This document shows, piece by piece, positions 23,894-33,387 of a stretch of 36,181 nt of DNA; the stretch's first letter is position 1; the number at the start of each line of letters is the position of its first letter. The stretch lies in the NCBI RefSeq assembly GCF_029960785.1, contig NZ_JASBQE010000114.1, positions 1 to 36,181 of the forward strand, given 5' to 3'. This stretch comes from Polyangium sp. 15x6 (GTDB taxonomy: Bacteria > Myxococcota_A > Polyangia > Polyangiales > Polyangiaceae). The notes beneath the pieces were generated by a model that saw only the letters and a list, made by a program, of their open reading frames with translations, was not told where the DNA came from and ran no database searches. A program made the translations under genes and the position numbers.

Positions 23894-26800
23894 ATGTGTC
23901 CGCGTCGAAAAGACATGCCCATTCGCTCGTTCGCGCCCGCGCCATTCCTCGTCCGCCGGCCTCTGGCTCCCGCGTTCGTCGGGCGCTCGCGCGAGCTCGA
24001 GCTCTTGCACGCGGTGCTGCGCGGCGAGGAGCGCGCGATTGGAGTCTGCGGGCGATCGGGCGCGGGAAAGACGGCGCTCGCGCTCGCTTATGCGAATCAA
24101 TACCGGCACGAGTATCCGGGCGGCGTGTATTGGGTGGACGCGCCTTCGGGCTGCGACGAGGGATTCGCGGCGCTCGCCCGGGCGATCGGGCTCCGCGTGG
24201 AGGGGCCTCTCTCCGATCGGCGGAGGCAGCTCGTCCAGGCGTTCGCCAAGGCTTTGCGCCTGCGGCCGGACGCGCTGCTCGTGATCGATGGTGTGCCGGA
24301 CCCCGCCGCGCTCTCGGCGCGCGTGCTCGGGTTCGTCCCGGCAGAGCTCGCGTGCAGGCTCCTGTTCACGATGCGCGCGCCGCCGGGCAATCTCGTGCTC
24401 CCCACGTTCGAGCTCGGCCCGCTCGCGGAGGGATCGAGGGTCGAGCTCCTGCTCTCGGGGCTCGGAACGCCCGGCGCGGCGGAGGTGGAGCACGCGCGAA
24501 GGATTTGTCGGGCGCTCGCGCTGGATCCGCTCGTGGTGTCGATCGCGGCGGGCTGGCTCGCGCGAAAGCCCGGGCGTTCGGCCGCGGAGCTCGCGGAGCG
24601 GCTCGCGGGCGCGGACCTCACGAACGCGCGCGCGGCCGTGATGCAGCTCGGCTGGGACGACGTGCCCGAGGGCGAGGCGCGAGAGCTCGTCGCGCTGCTC
24701 TCGATGTGCGGCAGACAGGGGCTCGTGCCAGCGACTCGGCTCGCCTGGCTCGCGGGGCGAAAGCCGGGGGAGCCGATCCTCGCGGCGGTCCGGGCGCTCG
24801 CGGCGACGAACCTCGTCGACGTCGACGAGGCCGGGGGAGCGCGGCTCTGGCCGGACGTGCGGGCGTTCGTGGAGGGCGCGCTCGATCCCGTTTTTCGGGA
24901 CGAACTACGCGCGGCGGCGGCGTCGTCCCTGGACCGGGCGCTCGGCGACGTCCGCGGTATCGAGAGCGAGATCGCCGAGCGGGGCGTCGCGACCGTCCTC
25001 GAGGACGTGCGGGCGTCTTCGGCGTGGGCGGCGGGGGTCCGGGGCGTCACGTCGCTGCGCGCGGCGCTCGATCTCGAGGCGAACGCGCTGCTCGGCTGGG
25101 ACGCGGCGCGCGAGCCCACGTTTTTCCTGCAGCAGCTCCGGGCGCGGGCCGAGGAGCTCGAAGCGACGAATCTCGCCGCTGCGCTCGATGGAGCCCTCTC
25201 GGAGCAGCGTTCGCCGTGGATCCGGGTGCGGACGAGGACGAGCCGCCGCGGCGAGGCTTCGGCGCGGGTGCTCGAAGGGCATGCGGCGAAGGTGAACGCG
25301 GTCGTGGTCACGCGGGACGGGCGCCTCGCGCTCTCCGCGTCCGATGACCGAACGGTGCGCGTGTGGGATCTCGACGCCGGGCAGGCGCTCTTCGTGCTGA
25401 CGGGGCACGTCTCGCCCGTCCGCGGGCTCGCCGTCTCGGCCGACCGGCGGACGGCCGTCTCGGGGGCGGCGGATGGCTCGCTTTTCGTGTGGGATCTCGG
25501 GACGGCGCGGGTGACGCGGCAGCTCCGCGGGCACACGGGCGCCGTGCACGCGGTGGCGCTCGCGGAGGGCGCGGGCACGGTCGTGTCGGCGTCCGAGGAT
25601 GGGACCGTACGCGTGTGGAGCCTCGCGACCGGCGAGGTCGTCCGGACGCTCCACGGGCACGCGGGCGGCGTGCAGGGCGTGGCGGTGACGACGGACGGTC
25701 GGTTTTGCCTGTCGGCGGGCGACGACGCGACGCTCGGGCTCTGGGAGGTCGAGGCGGCGCGGCTCGAGAAGGCGCTCGACGATCCGGCTTCGCCGCGCAC
25801 GGCCGTGTCGATGAAGGCGGCGGGCCGGGTCCTCGTCGCGGCTTCGCACGAGGACGCCGTGCTGTGCTGGGCGCCGCTCGAAGGCAGCCCGCCCGAGCTC
25901 TTGCTCGGGCACACCGACGGCGTGACGAGCGTCGGCATGACTCCGGACGGGCGCCTCCTGGCCTCGGGATCATGGGATCGCACGGTCCGCGTGTGGGATC
26001 TGGACGCGCGGATCCCGCTCGGGGTCTTGCACGGCCACGCGCAGGGCGTGCAAGCCGTGGCGCTCTCGCTGGACGGGCGGACCGTGGTCAGCGGCGGGGA
26101 AGATCGCACGGTCCGCGTGTGGGATCTCGGATCGCACGTGGCGCCCGGGGTCTCGGAGGGGCATCGCGAGCGAGTGAGCGCGCTCGCGGCGACGCCGGAC
26201 GGGTCGTTCGTGGTGTCGGCCTCGTTCGACGACACGCTGCGCATCTGGGACGCGCGGCGCGGCGAGCTGCATGGCGTGCTCGAGGGGCACGCGTTGTGGG
26301 TGTACGGCGTGGCGGTCACCTCGGACGGGCAGCGCGTGGTCTCGGCGTCGATCGATGGCTCGCTTCGCGTGTGGGACATCGCGACCGGGCAGCTCACGTG
26401 GGTCATCTCGTATCTGCCGGGGCGCGGGCCGGGCACGATGTCGCTCGGGCGCTCGGGCGTGCCGCTTTGCGCGCCGCTGCTCGTGGACGAGCGGGCCACG
26501 ATGGTGATCACGAAGAGCCAAGAGGGGCTGCTCGGCGCGTGGGACCTCACGGAGGGGCAGCGGGTGCGGACCTACACGACGACCAGCGGGGAACCACTCT
26601 GCGCGGCGCGCGTGGGGAATCGGCTCGCGGCGGGGAACGCCGAGGGGCAGATCGCGCTCTGGGACGTGAGGTCGGGCGCGCAGGTCGGGGAGCTCGTCGG
26701 GCACGAGGCGGCGGTGCGGGCGGTCGTGCTCTCGCCCGACGGCGGGTTTTTGGTGAGCGCGTCGGAGGACCACACGATCCGGGTGTGGGATCTCGGCGCG

Positions 26801-27058
26801 GGGCGCATGGTCCGCGTCCTCGCCGGGCACACGGCGCCCGTGGGGGCCCTCGCGTGGCTCGGGGATTCGCGACACCTCGTGAGCGCCTCGGAGGACCGGA
26901 CGATCCGGGCCTGGGATCTCGCGGGAGGAATGCCCGTCGCGCGGCTCGTGGTGCGTGATCCGGTGGAGGCCCTGATCGCGGGGCCGGAGGGGCGTTCGAT
27001 CGTGGCGGGAGACCGCGCGGGGCACGTGCTTTTCCTGGAGCTCGAAGGAGCGAGCTGA
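23894..27058 (+). CDS. STAND NTPase with 14 C-terminal WD40-type repeats
   Basis: A 1054-residue protein with an Apaf-1-like layout lacking a recognisable N-terminal effector. Residues about 25-230 are the NTPase: AFVGRSRELELLHAVL, Walker A GRSGAGKT (53-60), Walker B ALLVIDG (127-133), LLFTMR with a sensor-like Arg161, and ALDPLVVSIAAGWL in the GLPL-like position. About 235-450 is helical (winged helix and linker). From about 455, fourteen units of some 43 residues end in motifs such as VRVWDLDAG, LFVWDLGT, LRIWDARR and IRAWDLAG, fitting two seven-bladed propellers. Such proteins switch on and oligomerise after ligand binding at the repeats. Output and ligand are unknown. ATG 23894 is preceded by GAGG; ATG 23915 is an alternative. 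A sigma-factor gene follows 113 bases downstream. Confidence 0.9.
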   Translation: MCPRRKDMPIRSFAPAPFLVRRPLAPAFVGRSRELELLHAVLRGEERAIGVCGRSGAGKTALALAYANQYRHEYPGGVYWVDAPSGCDEGFAALARAIGLRVEGPLSDRRRQLVQAFAKALRLRPDALLVIDGVPDPAALSARVLGFVPAELACRLLFTMRAPPGNLVLPTFELGPLAEGSRVELLLSGLGTPGAAEVEHARRICRALALDPLVVSIAAGWLARKPGRSAAELAERLAGADLTNARAAVMQLGWDDVPEGEARELVALLSMCGRQGLVPATRLAWLAGRKPGEPILAAVRALAATNLVDVDEAGGARLWPDVRAFVEGALDPVFRDELRAAAASSLDRALGDVRGIESEIAERGVATVLEDVRASSAWAAGVRGVTSLRAALDLEANALLGWDAAREPTFFLQQLRARAEELEATNLAAALDGALSEQRSPWIRVRTRTSRRGEASARVLEGHAAKVNAVVVTRDGRLALSASDDRTVRVWDLDAGQALFVLTGHVSPVRGLAVSADRRTAVSGAADGSLFVWDLGTARVTRQLRGHTGAVHAVALAEGAGTVVSASEDGTVRVWSLATGEVVRTLHGHAGGVQGVAVTTDGRFCLSAGDDATLGLWEVEAARLEKALDDPASPRTAVSMKAAGRVLVAASHEDAVLCWAPLEGSPPELLLGHTDGVTSVGMTPDGRLLASGSWDRTVRVWDLDARIPLGVLHGHAQGVQAVALSLDGRTVVSGGEDRTVRVWDLGSHVAPGVSEGHRERVSALAATPDGSFVVSASFDDTLRIWDARRGELHGVLEGHALWVYGVAVTSDGQRVVSASIDGSLRVWDIATGQLTWVISYLPGRGPGTMSLGRSGVPLCAPLLVDERATMVITKSQEGLLGAWDLTEGQRVRTYTTTSGEPLCAARVGNRLAAGNAEGQIALWDVRSGAQVGELVGHEAAVRAVVLSPDGGFLVSASEDHTIRVWDLGAGRMVRVLAGHTAPVGALAWLGDSRHLVSASEDRTIRAWDLAGGMPVARLVVRDPVEALIAGPEGRSIVAGDRAGHVLFLELEGAS

Positions 27059-27171
27059 GCGGTCCACGACTTCTGGGACGATTTCAGCGAGCCATCTTGC
27101 TTGCCCATTCGGTCCCTTTCGAAATCTCACTTTTTGTAAGGTCGCCGCTCCGGAAAACACATTTCGGGAGT

Positions 27172-27702
27172 GTGGCCCCTCTTCCTCCCCGCAATCCGTT
27201 CGCGCCGGAGCAAGCTTGGCTCTACGCGTACACCGCCGCGTCCCTTCGCCGACGCCTTCGCCGCATGGGCATCTCGCCCGAAGATGCGAGGGATCTCGTC
27301 CAGCATGCCTTCATCATCGCCCTCGAGCGCTGGCACGAGGTGGAGAACGCCCCGGAGGGGCGGATGCGCGCCTGGCTCGACGGCATCACCTGGCAGCTCG
27401 GCCAGAACTTCCTCCGCCTGAGCCGCCATCAGTACGAGCAGCTCGGGCACCGCGGGCTCGCGCTCGCCGCTGCGCCCGGATCCTACGCGGATGAACGGAC
27501 GCACGCCGCGCACCTCGTCCGCGCGGCCCTCGGTTCCATGACGGACGAGGATCGTGCGCTGTTCGTCGCCTCTTTCCTGGAGGACGCCACGCTCGACGAG
27601 CTCGCGCTGTCGTTCGGGATCACCCGCAATGCGGCCTTCCGCCGGATCACCACGCTCGAACGCATGGCGCGCGCCCGCATCGAACGTCTATCGCGCCGGT
27701 GA
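27172..27702 (+). CDS. Small RNA polymerase sigma-70-family factor (ECF-like)
   Basis: A 176-residue protein with the two domains of a minimal sigma factor. Region 2 is at about residues 15-85 (LYAYTAASLRRRLRRMGISP, EDARDLVQHAFIIALERWHE, then RAWLDGITWQLGQNFLR). Region 4 is at about 120-172 (EDRALFVASFLEDATLDELA, then LSFGITRNAAFRRITTLERM). GTG 27172 is taken as start, with GGGAG unusually close before it; an in-frame TTG at 27097 would add 25 residues of poor similarity. No anti-sigma gene with a membrane segment is next to it. The STAND gene lies 113 bases upstream on the same strand, so a regulatory link is conceivable. Its last 15 bases overlap the end of the convergent lipoprotein gene. 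Confidence 0.83.
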   Translation: MAPLPPRNPFAPEQAWLYAYTAASLRRRLRRMGISPEDARDLVQHAFIIALERWHEVENAPEGRMRAWLDGITWQLGQNFLRLSRHQYEQLGHRGLALAAAPGSYADERTHAAHLVRAALGSMTDEDRALFVASFLEDATLDELALSFGITRNAAFRRITTLERMARARIERLSRR

Positions 27703-28809
27703 ACGCCCGCCGCGCGCGTGGCAGCAACGAAAGCCGAGGTGGTAGTTCACGTGGAACGCCTTCCGGATCGGCTGCACGTGCCAGCGGGGATCGTGCGCGC
27801 AGTGGTCCGAGTACACCTCGCGTCGCGGCGGTTCGTCGAGCCTGCGCGCCACGTCGACGTAGAAAAACGCGCTGCCCTTGAGCTGCGAGACCACCTTGTC
27901 CTCCTCGGGATCGAAGCGCGTCATCGCCTCGGCCACGTTGCCGTGCTGATCGAAGACGCCGAACCGCGAGCGGCACCGCGGGTAGCTGCCCGACGGCTCC
28001 GTGTTCGTCGCGCACGTGGCCCAGGTCGTGTCGATCGTCCGCGGATCGCAGGGTTTGTCCGACCACTTCGCCGCGGGTTTGTTGGTGTTGCAAATATCGA
28101 GGTCGAGCTCGCTCCCGTAGGCGTAGGTGCTCGGCTCCCCTCCCCCGGGATCGCCGCGACAGGCGAGGACCCACTCTTCCTGCGTGCAGAGCCGCTTTCC
28201 TTGCAGCTCGCAGAGCGCCGCCGCGTGGGCTGGCGGCACCCACACCATGGGCAGCTCGCAGGGGCGGTTCGGATACTCGAAGACGTCGATGCAGACCTTT
28301 GCCTTCTCGGGATCGCCCCCCTCGTACACCGGCACCATGTTCTCGTGCCCGCCGCACGCCTCGCGTTGCGCCTCCGTCTGCAGCGTGATCCCGCGCAGCC
28401 CTTCGAGGCATTGCGCCCGCGCGATCACGTGCCGCGCGAGCGCGGGGTTGCCCTGGTTGGTTTGTCCGGGCCCGTCGGGGCCCACGTATCGCCGCAAGAA
28501 CTCGCCCGGATCACGCTTGCGCCATTTCTTCCCCGGCGCGATCGAGATCAACGCGAGCAGTTCTTCCTGGGTCGTGTGGTGGAGCGGCCGATCGTCGACG
28601 ACGCCCGCGTCCGACGCATCCGGCGCCGCGCCCGCGTCTTCTCGCTTCTCGCTCGCCGCAAGCGCCCCGCCCTCGGGCACCGGCGCGGCCGAAGGCGCGG
28701 CGGATGCGCTCGGGCTTGGCGGCGCGGGTTTTTCTTCGTCGTTCGAGCTCACCTTGCAGCTTGCGAGCGCTGCCAGGGCAAAGGCCAGGACGAACCACCG
28801 GACGGGCAC
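27688..28809 (-). CDS. FGE/SUMF1-fold lipoprotein lacking the catalytic cysteine pair
   Basis: A 373-residue lipoprotein. GTG 28809 is chosen because it starts the signal PVRWFVLAFALAALASC with lipobox LASC. A Ser/Ala/Pro-rich and Asp-rich linker follows to about residue 75. The C-terminal domain follows the formylglycine-generating enzyme (sulfatase-modifying factor) order: CIDVFEYPNRPCELPMVWVP, AAALCELQGKRLCTQEEWVL, ACRGDPGGG, FGVFDQHGNVAEAM, and ending YHLGFRCC. True FGEs have a C-x4-C active site before the GFRC end. Here that stretch (SDHCAHDPRWHVQPIRKAFH) has one Cys only, so it is probably a binding or structural FGE-fold protein. Cys pairs elsewhere suggest disulfides. It is divergent from the oxidase operon and overlaps the sigma gene by 15 bases at the 3' ends. 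Confidence 0.82.
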   Translation of the reverse strand: MPVRWFVLAFALAALASCKVSSNDEEKPAPPSPSASAAPSAAPVPEGGALAASEKREDAGAAPDASDAGVVDDRPLHHTTQEELLALISIAPGKKWRKRDPGEFLRRYVGPDGPGQTNQGNPALARHVIARAQCLEGLRGITLQTEAQREACGGHENMVPVYEGGDPEKAKVCIDVFEYPNRPCELPMVWVPPAHAAALCELQGKRLCTQEEWVLACRGDPGGGEPSTYAYGSELDLDICNTNKPAAKWSDKPCDPRTIDTTWATCATNTEPSGSYPRCRSRFGVFDQHGNVAEAMTRFDPEEDKVVSQLKGSAFFYVDVARRLDEPPRREVYSDHCAHDPRWHVQPIRKAFHVNYHLGFRCCHARGGRSPAR

Positions 28810-28833
28810 GGGCGCGCACGATAGCAGGTCTCG

Positions 28834-28928
28834 GGACGAACGGAGATGCTCGGACGAACGATGACGTCCGCGCCGCGCCCCGCGGCAACCTGCCGCGGTC
28901 CATACGACCGACTGCGGCAACTTTGCCG
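28834..28928. promoter_or_regulatory. Repeats in the divergent promoter region before the oxidase operon
   Basis: The 158-base gap between the FGE-like gene and the oxidase genes holds a direct repeat GGACGAACG (28834-28842 and 28852-28860, 18 bases apart). It also holds two inverted repeats: CCGCGGCA/TGCCGCGG (28880-28887/28891-28898) and CGGCAA/TTGCCG (28915-28920/28923-28928). They may be binding sites for a regulator of the oxidase operon. No clear -35/-10 pair was found. Confidence 0.4.
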
Positions 28929-28967
28929 TTGAAAAGCGCGCGGGGCACCCCTTACATCAATCTCGTC

Positions 28968-30389
<1,422 letters not shown>

Positions 30390-30391
30390 TC

Positions 30392-31471
30392 ATGGACGCC
30401 CCCTTCCCCTTCGGTTTCCCCGGGCCGACCGCGTTTTACCTCGCGACGTACGTGCTCACGCTCGTCGCGCACGTGGTGTTCATGAACTACGTGCTCGCGG
30501 GGACAGGCGTCCTCTTGTTCCGGCAGATTCGTGGCAAAGCAGGGACGAGCGACGTGCTCGCGGACCTGCTCCGCGACTGGCTCCCGTTCGCGCTCTCGGC
30601 CGCGATCACGGCCGGGATCGCGCCCTTGCTCTTCATCCAGATCCTCTACAAGAAAGCGTTTTACACGGCGAACCTGCTCCTCTTCCACCGCTGGATGCTC
30701 ATCCTGCCGGCGCTGATCGTCGGGTTTTACCTGCTCTACGCGCAAAAGACGGCGTTCGTGAAGGCGCGGCCGCGGCTCAGGCTGCTGGTGACGACGGGGG
30801 CGCTCGCGTGTTTCCTGTTCACCGCGCTCTCGTGGACCGAAAATTACCTGCTCGCGCGGAGCGAGGGGGCATGGGCCTCGATGTACGCGTCGAAGTCGAT
30901 GATCTACGAGAACCGCGAGATCTTGCCGCGCATGCTGCTCTGGACGCTCGGCGCGTTGCCGACGCTCGCGGTGCTCCTCGGCTGGCAGCTCCATCGACGC
31001 GACCGCGCCGGATCCCCCGTGGAATCGGCGACGTTCCAGCGCGTGGCGCGGCTCGGGCTCGGCGGGCTCGTCGTCGCGGGGGCTTGCGCCGCGGGATATG
31101 CGATGCTCGTGGGGCCCGCGGCGAGGGCGCACGCGGTCGGGCCGATGGCATGGCCGTGGTTCGTCGCGGCGGCAGCGGGGGTCGTCGTGGAGGGCGCGGG
31201 GTTCGTCGGGCTGTATCGGGCCCAGGAAAACCGCGGGAAATGGCTGGGGATCGCGTCGGCGGGGCTGCTCTTCGTGATCCTCGGGACGACGGTGGTGCGC
31301 GAGGTCCTGCGCATCACGGCCGTCGATTTCGCGGCGCTTTATGCGGAACACGCGCGGGCCGCCCAGGTCTCGGGCCGGTGGCTCTTCCTCGGGTTTTTCC
31401 CGGTGAATGCGGTGCTCGCCATCTGGGCGATCCGGACGGCGCTCACGCGGGCCGAGCGGCCCGCTGCCTGA
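30392..31471 (+). CDS. Polytopic second subunit of the CydA-like oxidase module
   Basis: A 359-residue protein with about nine hydrophobic helices, starting 2 bases after the oxidase subunit stop, with AAGAGG as ribosome site. It is not recognisably CydB. Its first helix reads TLVAHVVFMNYVLAGTGVLL, which lines up with FHVFLAQFAIGGGVL of subunit I, and a later helix starts LLFHRWMLILPALIVGFYLL beside subunit I's TFHWVW. This suggests the two subunits descend from one duplicated gene. Other polar residues within or near helices are ALSWTENYLLAR and ENREILPRM. It should pair with subunit I in the membrane. There is no CxxCH motif, so any haem would be b-type through His. Its stop abuts the mglA stop with no base between them. 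Confidence 0.72.
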   Translation: MDAPFPFGFPGPTAFYLATYVLTLVAHVVFMNYVLAGTGVLLFRQIRGKAGTSDVLADLLRDWLPFALSAAITAGIAPLLFIQILYKKAFYTANLLLFHRWMLILPALIVGFYLLYAQKTAFVKARPRLRLLVTTGALACFLFTALSWTENYLLARSEGAWASMYASKSMIYENREILPRMLLWTLGALPTLAVLLGWQLHRRDRAGSPVESATFQRVARLGLGGLVVAGACAAGYAMLVGPAARAHAVGPMAWPWFVAAAAGVVVEGAGFVGLYRAQENRGKWLGIASAGLLFVILGTTVVREVLRITAVDFAALYAEHARAAQVSGRWLFLGFFPVNAVLAIWAIRTALTRAERPAA

Positions 31472-32065
31472 TCAGGCCACCTTCCGACCGCCCATCCGCT
31501 GGAGCACGCTGCGCGACACCACCTGCAGCGTCTCCATCACGCCCACGCCGCTCTTCGCAGCGCTCTCCACCTCGGGCGCGCCCATCGGATTGCAGAGCTC
31601 CCGCAGACGCAAGATGGGCTCGATCTCGGGCAGATCGCGCTTGTTGTATTGCACGACGCACGGGATCTCCCCCTGCGCTGCGCCGAGCTCCGCGAGGTTG
31701 TCCCCGAGGTCCTCCAGGGCCTCGAGGTTCGCTTCGAGCCGCGCGGACTGCGAATCGACGACGAAGACCACCCCGTCGACGCCCTTCAAGATGAGCTTGC
31801 GGCTCGCCTTGTAAAACACCTGCCCGGGCACCGTGTAGAGGTGCAGCCGGACGCGATATCCGCGGATCTGGCCGACTTCGAGGGGCATGAAATCGAAGAA
31901 GAGCGTCCGTTCGCTCTCGGTCTTCAGCGAGACGAGGTTGCCCCGCGACGCCTCGGGGGCGCGCGCGTGGACGTGCTCGACGTTCGCGGTTTTTCCGCAC
32001 AAACCCGCGCCATAGTACACGATCTTGAGGAAGATCTCCCGCGAGGGGACGTTGACGAATGCCAT
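31472..32065 (-). CDS. mglA: MglA-type polarity GTPase
   Basis: A 197-residue Ras-like GTPase close in length and residue numbering to Myxococcus xanthus MglA, the switch that sets the leading pole in gliding and type IV pilus motility. Marks: P-loop GAGLCGKT (19-26), SLKTESERTLFFDFMPL with Arg53 and Thr54, LYTVPGQVFYKASRKLILKG with Thr78 (in place of the usual Asp) and Gln82, and QYNKRDLP (141-146). One change is Ala20 where M. xanthus has Pro. ATG 32065 has an excellent GAGGAGG 7 bases upstream. The partner GAP mglB, usually just upstream, is absent; an unknown 382-residue gene occupies that place 12 bases away. It may therefore be a paralogue rather than the main motility MglA. Confidence 0.92.
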   Translation of the reverse strand: MAFVNVPSREIFLKIVYYGAGLCGKTANVEHVHARAPEASRGNLVSLKTESERTLFFDFMPLEVGQIRGYRVRLHLYTVPGQVFYKASRKLILKGVDGVVFVVDSQSARLEANLEALEDLGDNLAELGAAQGEIPCVVQYNKRDLPEIEPILRLRELCNPMGAPEVESAAKSGVGVMETLQVVSRSVLQRMGGRKVA

Positions 32066-32077
32066 GTCGCCACCTCC

Positions 32078-33226
32078 TCACGCCTCGGGTCCTGCGTCGG
32101 CGAGACAATGAATGGCGGCCACGATGCTCTCGAACGAGGCATCCCGGACGCTCGAATGCTTGACGAGCCGCACGTTGAGCTCGACGAGCGCGAGGACCTC
32201 GCCCGCGACGCCGGGCGCGCGGTGGAGGTCGTGAATGGAGCGCGAGAGGCGCGGCGGCGGGGCGAGGCAAGCGAGCGCCGAGAGGGCGGCCATCGCGCGC
32301 GCAGGCAAAGACGCGACCAGGGATTCACGGGCCACGTGGACGAGCGCCGCGGCGAAGGCCGCGCTCATCGCGGAGAGCAATCCCTGCGGCTCGTCGCGGC
32401 CGGGAACGCCGCGCACCGCAGGCGCGCCGCGAGCCGTGCTCCACACGAGGGCGCAGAGCTCCGAGAGGGAGGAATATGCATTCCGATCGAGGAACGCGAG
32501 GACGACGTCGAGCCCGTGCGCGTCCCAGGCGGCGCGCGTCCCTACTTGCGAGGCGACGAAGGCGCGGAGTCGTGGATCCGTCTCGCCCGCGCGGATCGCG
32601 GCGGCGGCGATCTCCACGAGGGGTTTGCGTGGCACGCCGTGCGCGGCGGCCCATTCGAGCAGCATGACGCGCTCCTCCGGGCTCCACGCATTCCGCGCGC
32701 GCTCGACGATGGCCTCCGGCGCGAGCGAGGCGTCGATCGGGGTCGCGAGGCCCGGCCCCGCCGGCGCGATTTCGGCGAGGCTCGACTCCAGGAAGCCGGC
32801 CAGGTCGGAATCGTCCGTCGGGAGCGCGGCGCTCTCCTTTTCTTCGGGGACCTCGGCGCGGACGCGGCGGGCGGAGATTCGGTCGAAGACACGCGGCGGG
32901 ACCTTGCCGCGCGTGAGGTCGGCGAGCTCGATCCACTCGTCGTCGGCGAGCGAGAATCGCGGCGCGTCGAGGACCTCGTGTTCGAATTGCGACGGATCTT
33001 CGAGCGCGATCCGAGCGAGCGCGCGCAAAACCGTGCCGGTGAAGCCCGGCTCGCAGCGCGCGCGCCAGGCGAGCAAATCAGGGACGCCGAGCTCGGCGAC
33101 GTGCTCGCGCAAAAAGGATTGATCGTCCTCGTCGAGCCTGGCCTGGCGGAGGACGTGCAAAAAAGCCACGGGACGAGCCCGCCCCCGGTGCGCGCGCACC
33201 AGGGCATCGATTTCCGTTCGTTTCAC
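32078..33226 (-). CDS. Unknown soluble protein coupled to mglA
   Basis: A 382-residue protein with no signal peptide or membrane helix. GTG 33226 has AGGGGG about 7 bases upstream. The N-terminal 70 residues are helical (EIDALVRAHRGRARPVAFLH, then DQSFLREHVAELGVPDLLAW). The middle contains Asp/Glu/Pro-rich text (EVPEEKESAALPTDDSDLAG), and the C-terminal 200 residues are Ala/Leu-rich helices that could be HEAT-like repeats. I recognise no family and see no Roadblock/LC7 fold as in MglB. Its stop is 12 bases before the mglA start, with the mglA ribosome site between, so both are likely one transcript. A functional link to the GTPase (effector, GEF or GAP) is inferred from position only. Confidence 0.7.
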   Translation of the reverse strand: MKRTEIDALVRAHRGRARPVAFLHVLRQARLDEDDQSFLREHVAELGVPDLLAWRARCEPGFTGTVLRALARIALEDPSQFEHEVLDAPRFSLADDEWIELADLTRGKVPPRVFDRISARRVRAEVPEEKESAALPTDDSDLAGFLESSLAEIAPAGPGLATPIDASLAPEAIVERARNAWSPEERVMLLEWAAAHGVPRKPLVEIAAAAIRAGETDPRLRAFVASQVGTRAAWDAHGLDVVLAFLDRNAYSSLSELCALVWSTARGAPAVRGVPGRDEPQGLLSAMSAAFAAALVHVARESLVASLPARAMAALSALACLAPPPRLSRSIHDLHRAPGVAGEVLALVELNVRLVKHSSVRDASFESIVAAIHCLADAGPEA

Positions 33227-33387
33227 GCGGACCCCCTATACCGGACGGAAATCGACATCCGTGGAGCCGTCGCTCCGCGATGCGATCCATGTCCAGCGCT
33301 GGGGTTGTTCGTCGTCGCCCGAGGGCGGCTCGCCGTGACTCGTCGGTCGGTGGAACGGCGATTCCTTCTTCCGGACCGGTATCTCGT

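Noticed and set aside
24097-26550. Minus-strand open frame of 817 codons opposite the WD40 region
   Set aside because: Ser/Arg/Pro-rich repeats mirror the WD40 repeats of the plus strand; no independent motif.
25260-27058. DNA-level tandem repeats in the WD40 region as a repeat array or CRISPR-like feature
   Set aside because: The repeated words (such as GTGTGGGATCTCG) encode the VWDL motif of each blade; spacing follows protein repeats, and there are no spacers.
23894-27058. Anti-phage defence island around the STAND gene
   Set aside because: Only the STAND gene itself points that way; neighbours are an acetyltransferase and a sigma factor, with no nuclease, integrase or other defence gene.
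32078-33226. Upstream partner of mglA as a divergent MglB
   Set aside because: It is over twice the size, helical and Ala-rich, and lacks the beta-rich Roadblock/LC7 pattern.
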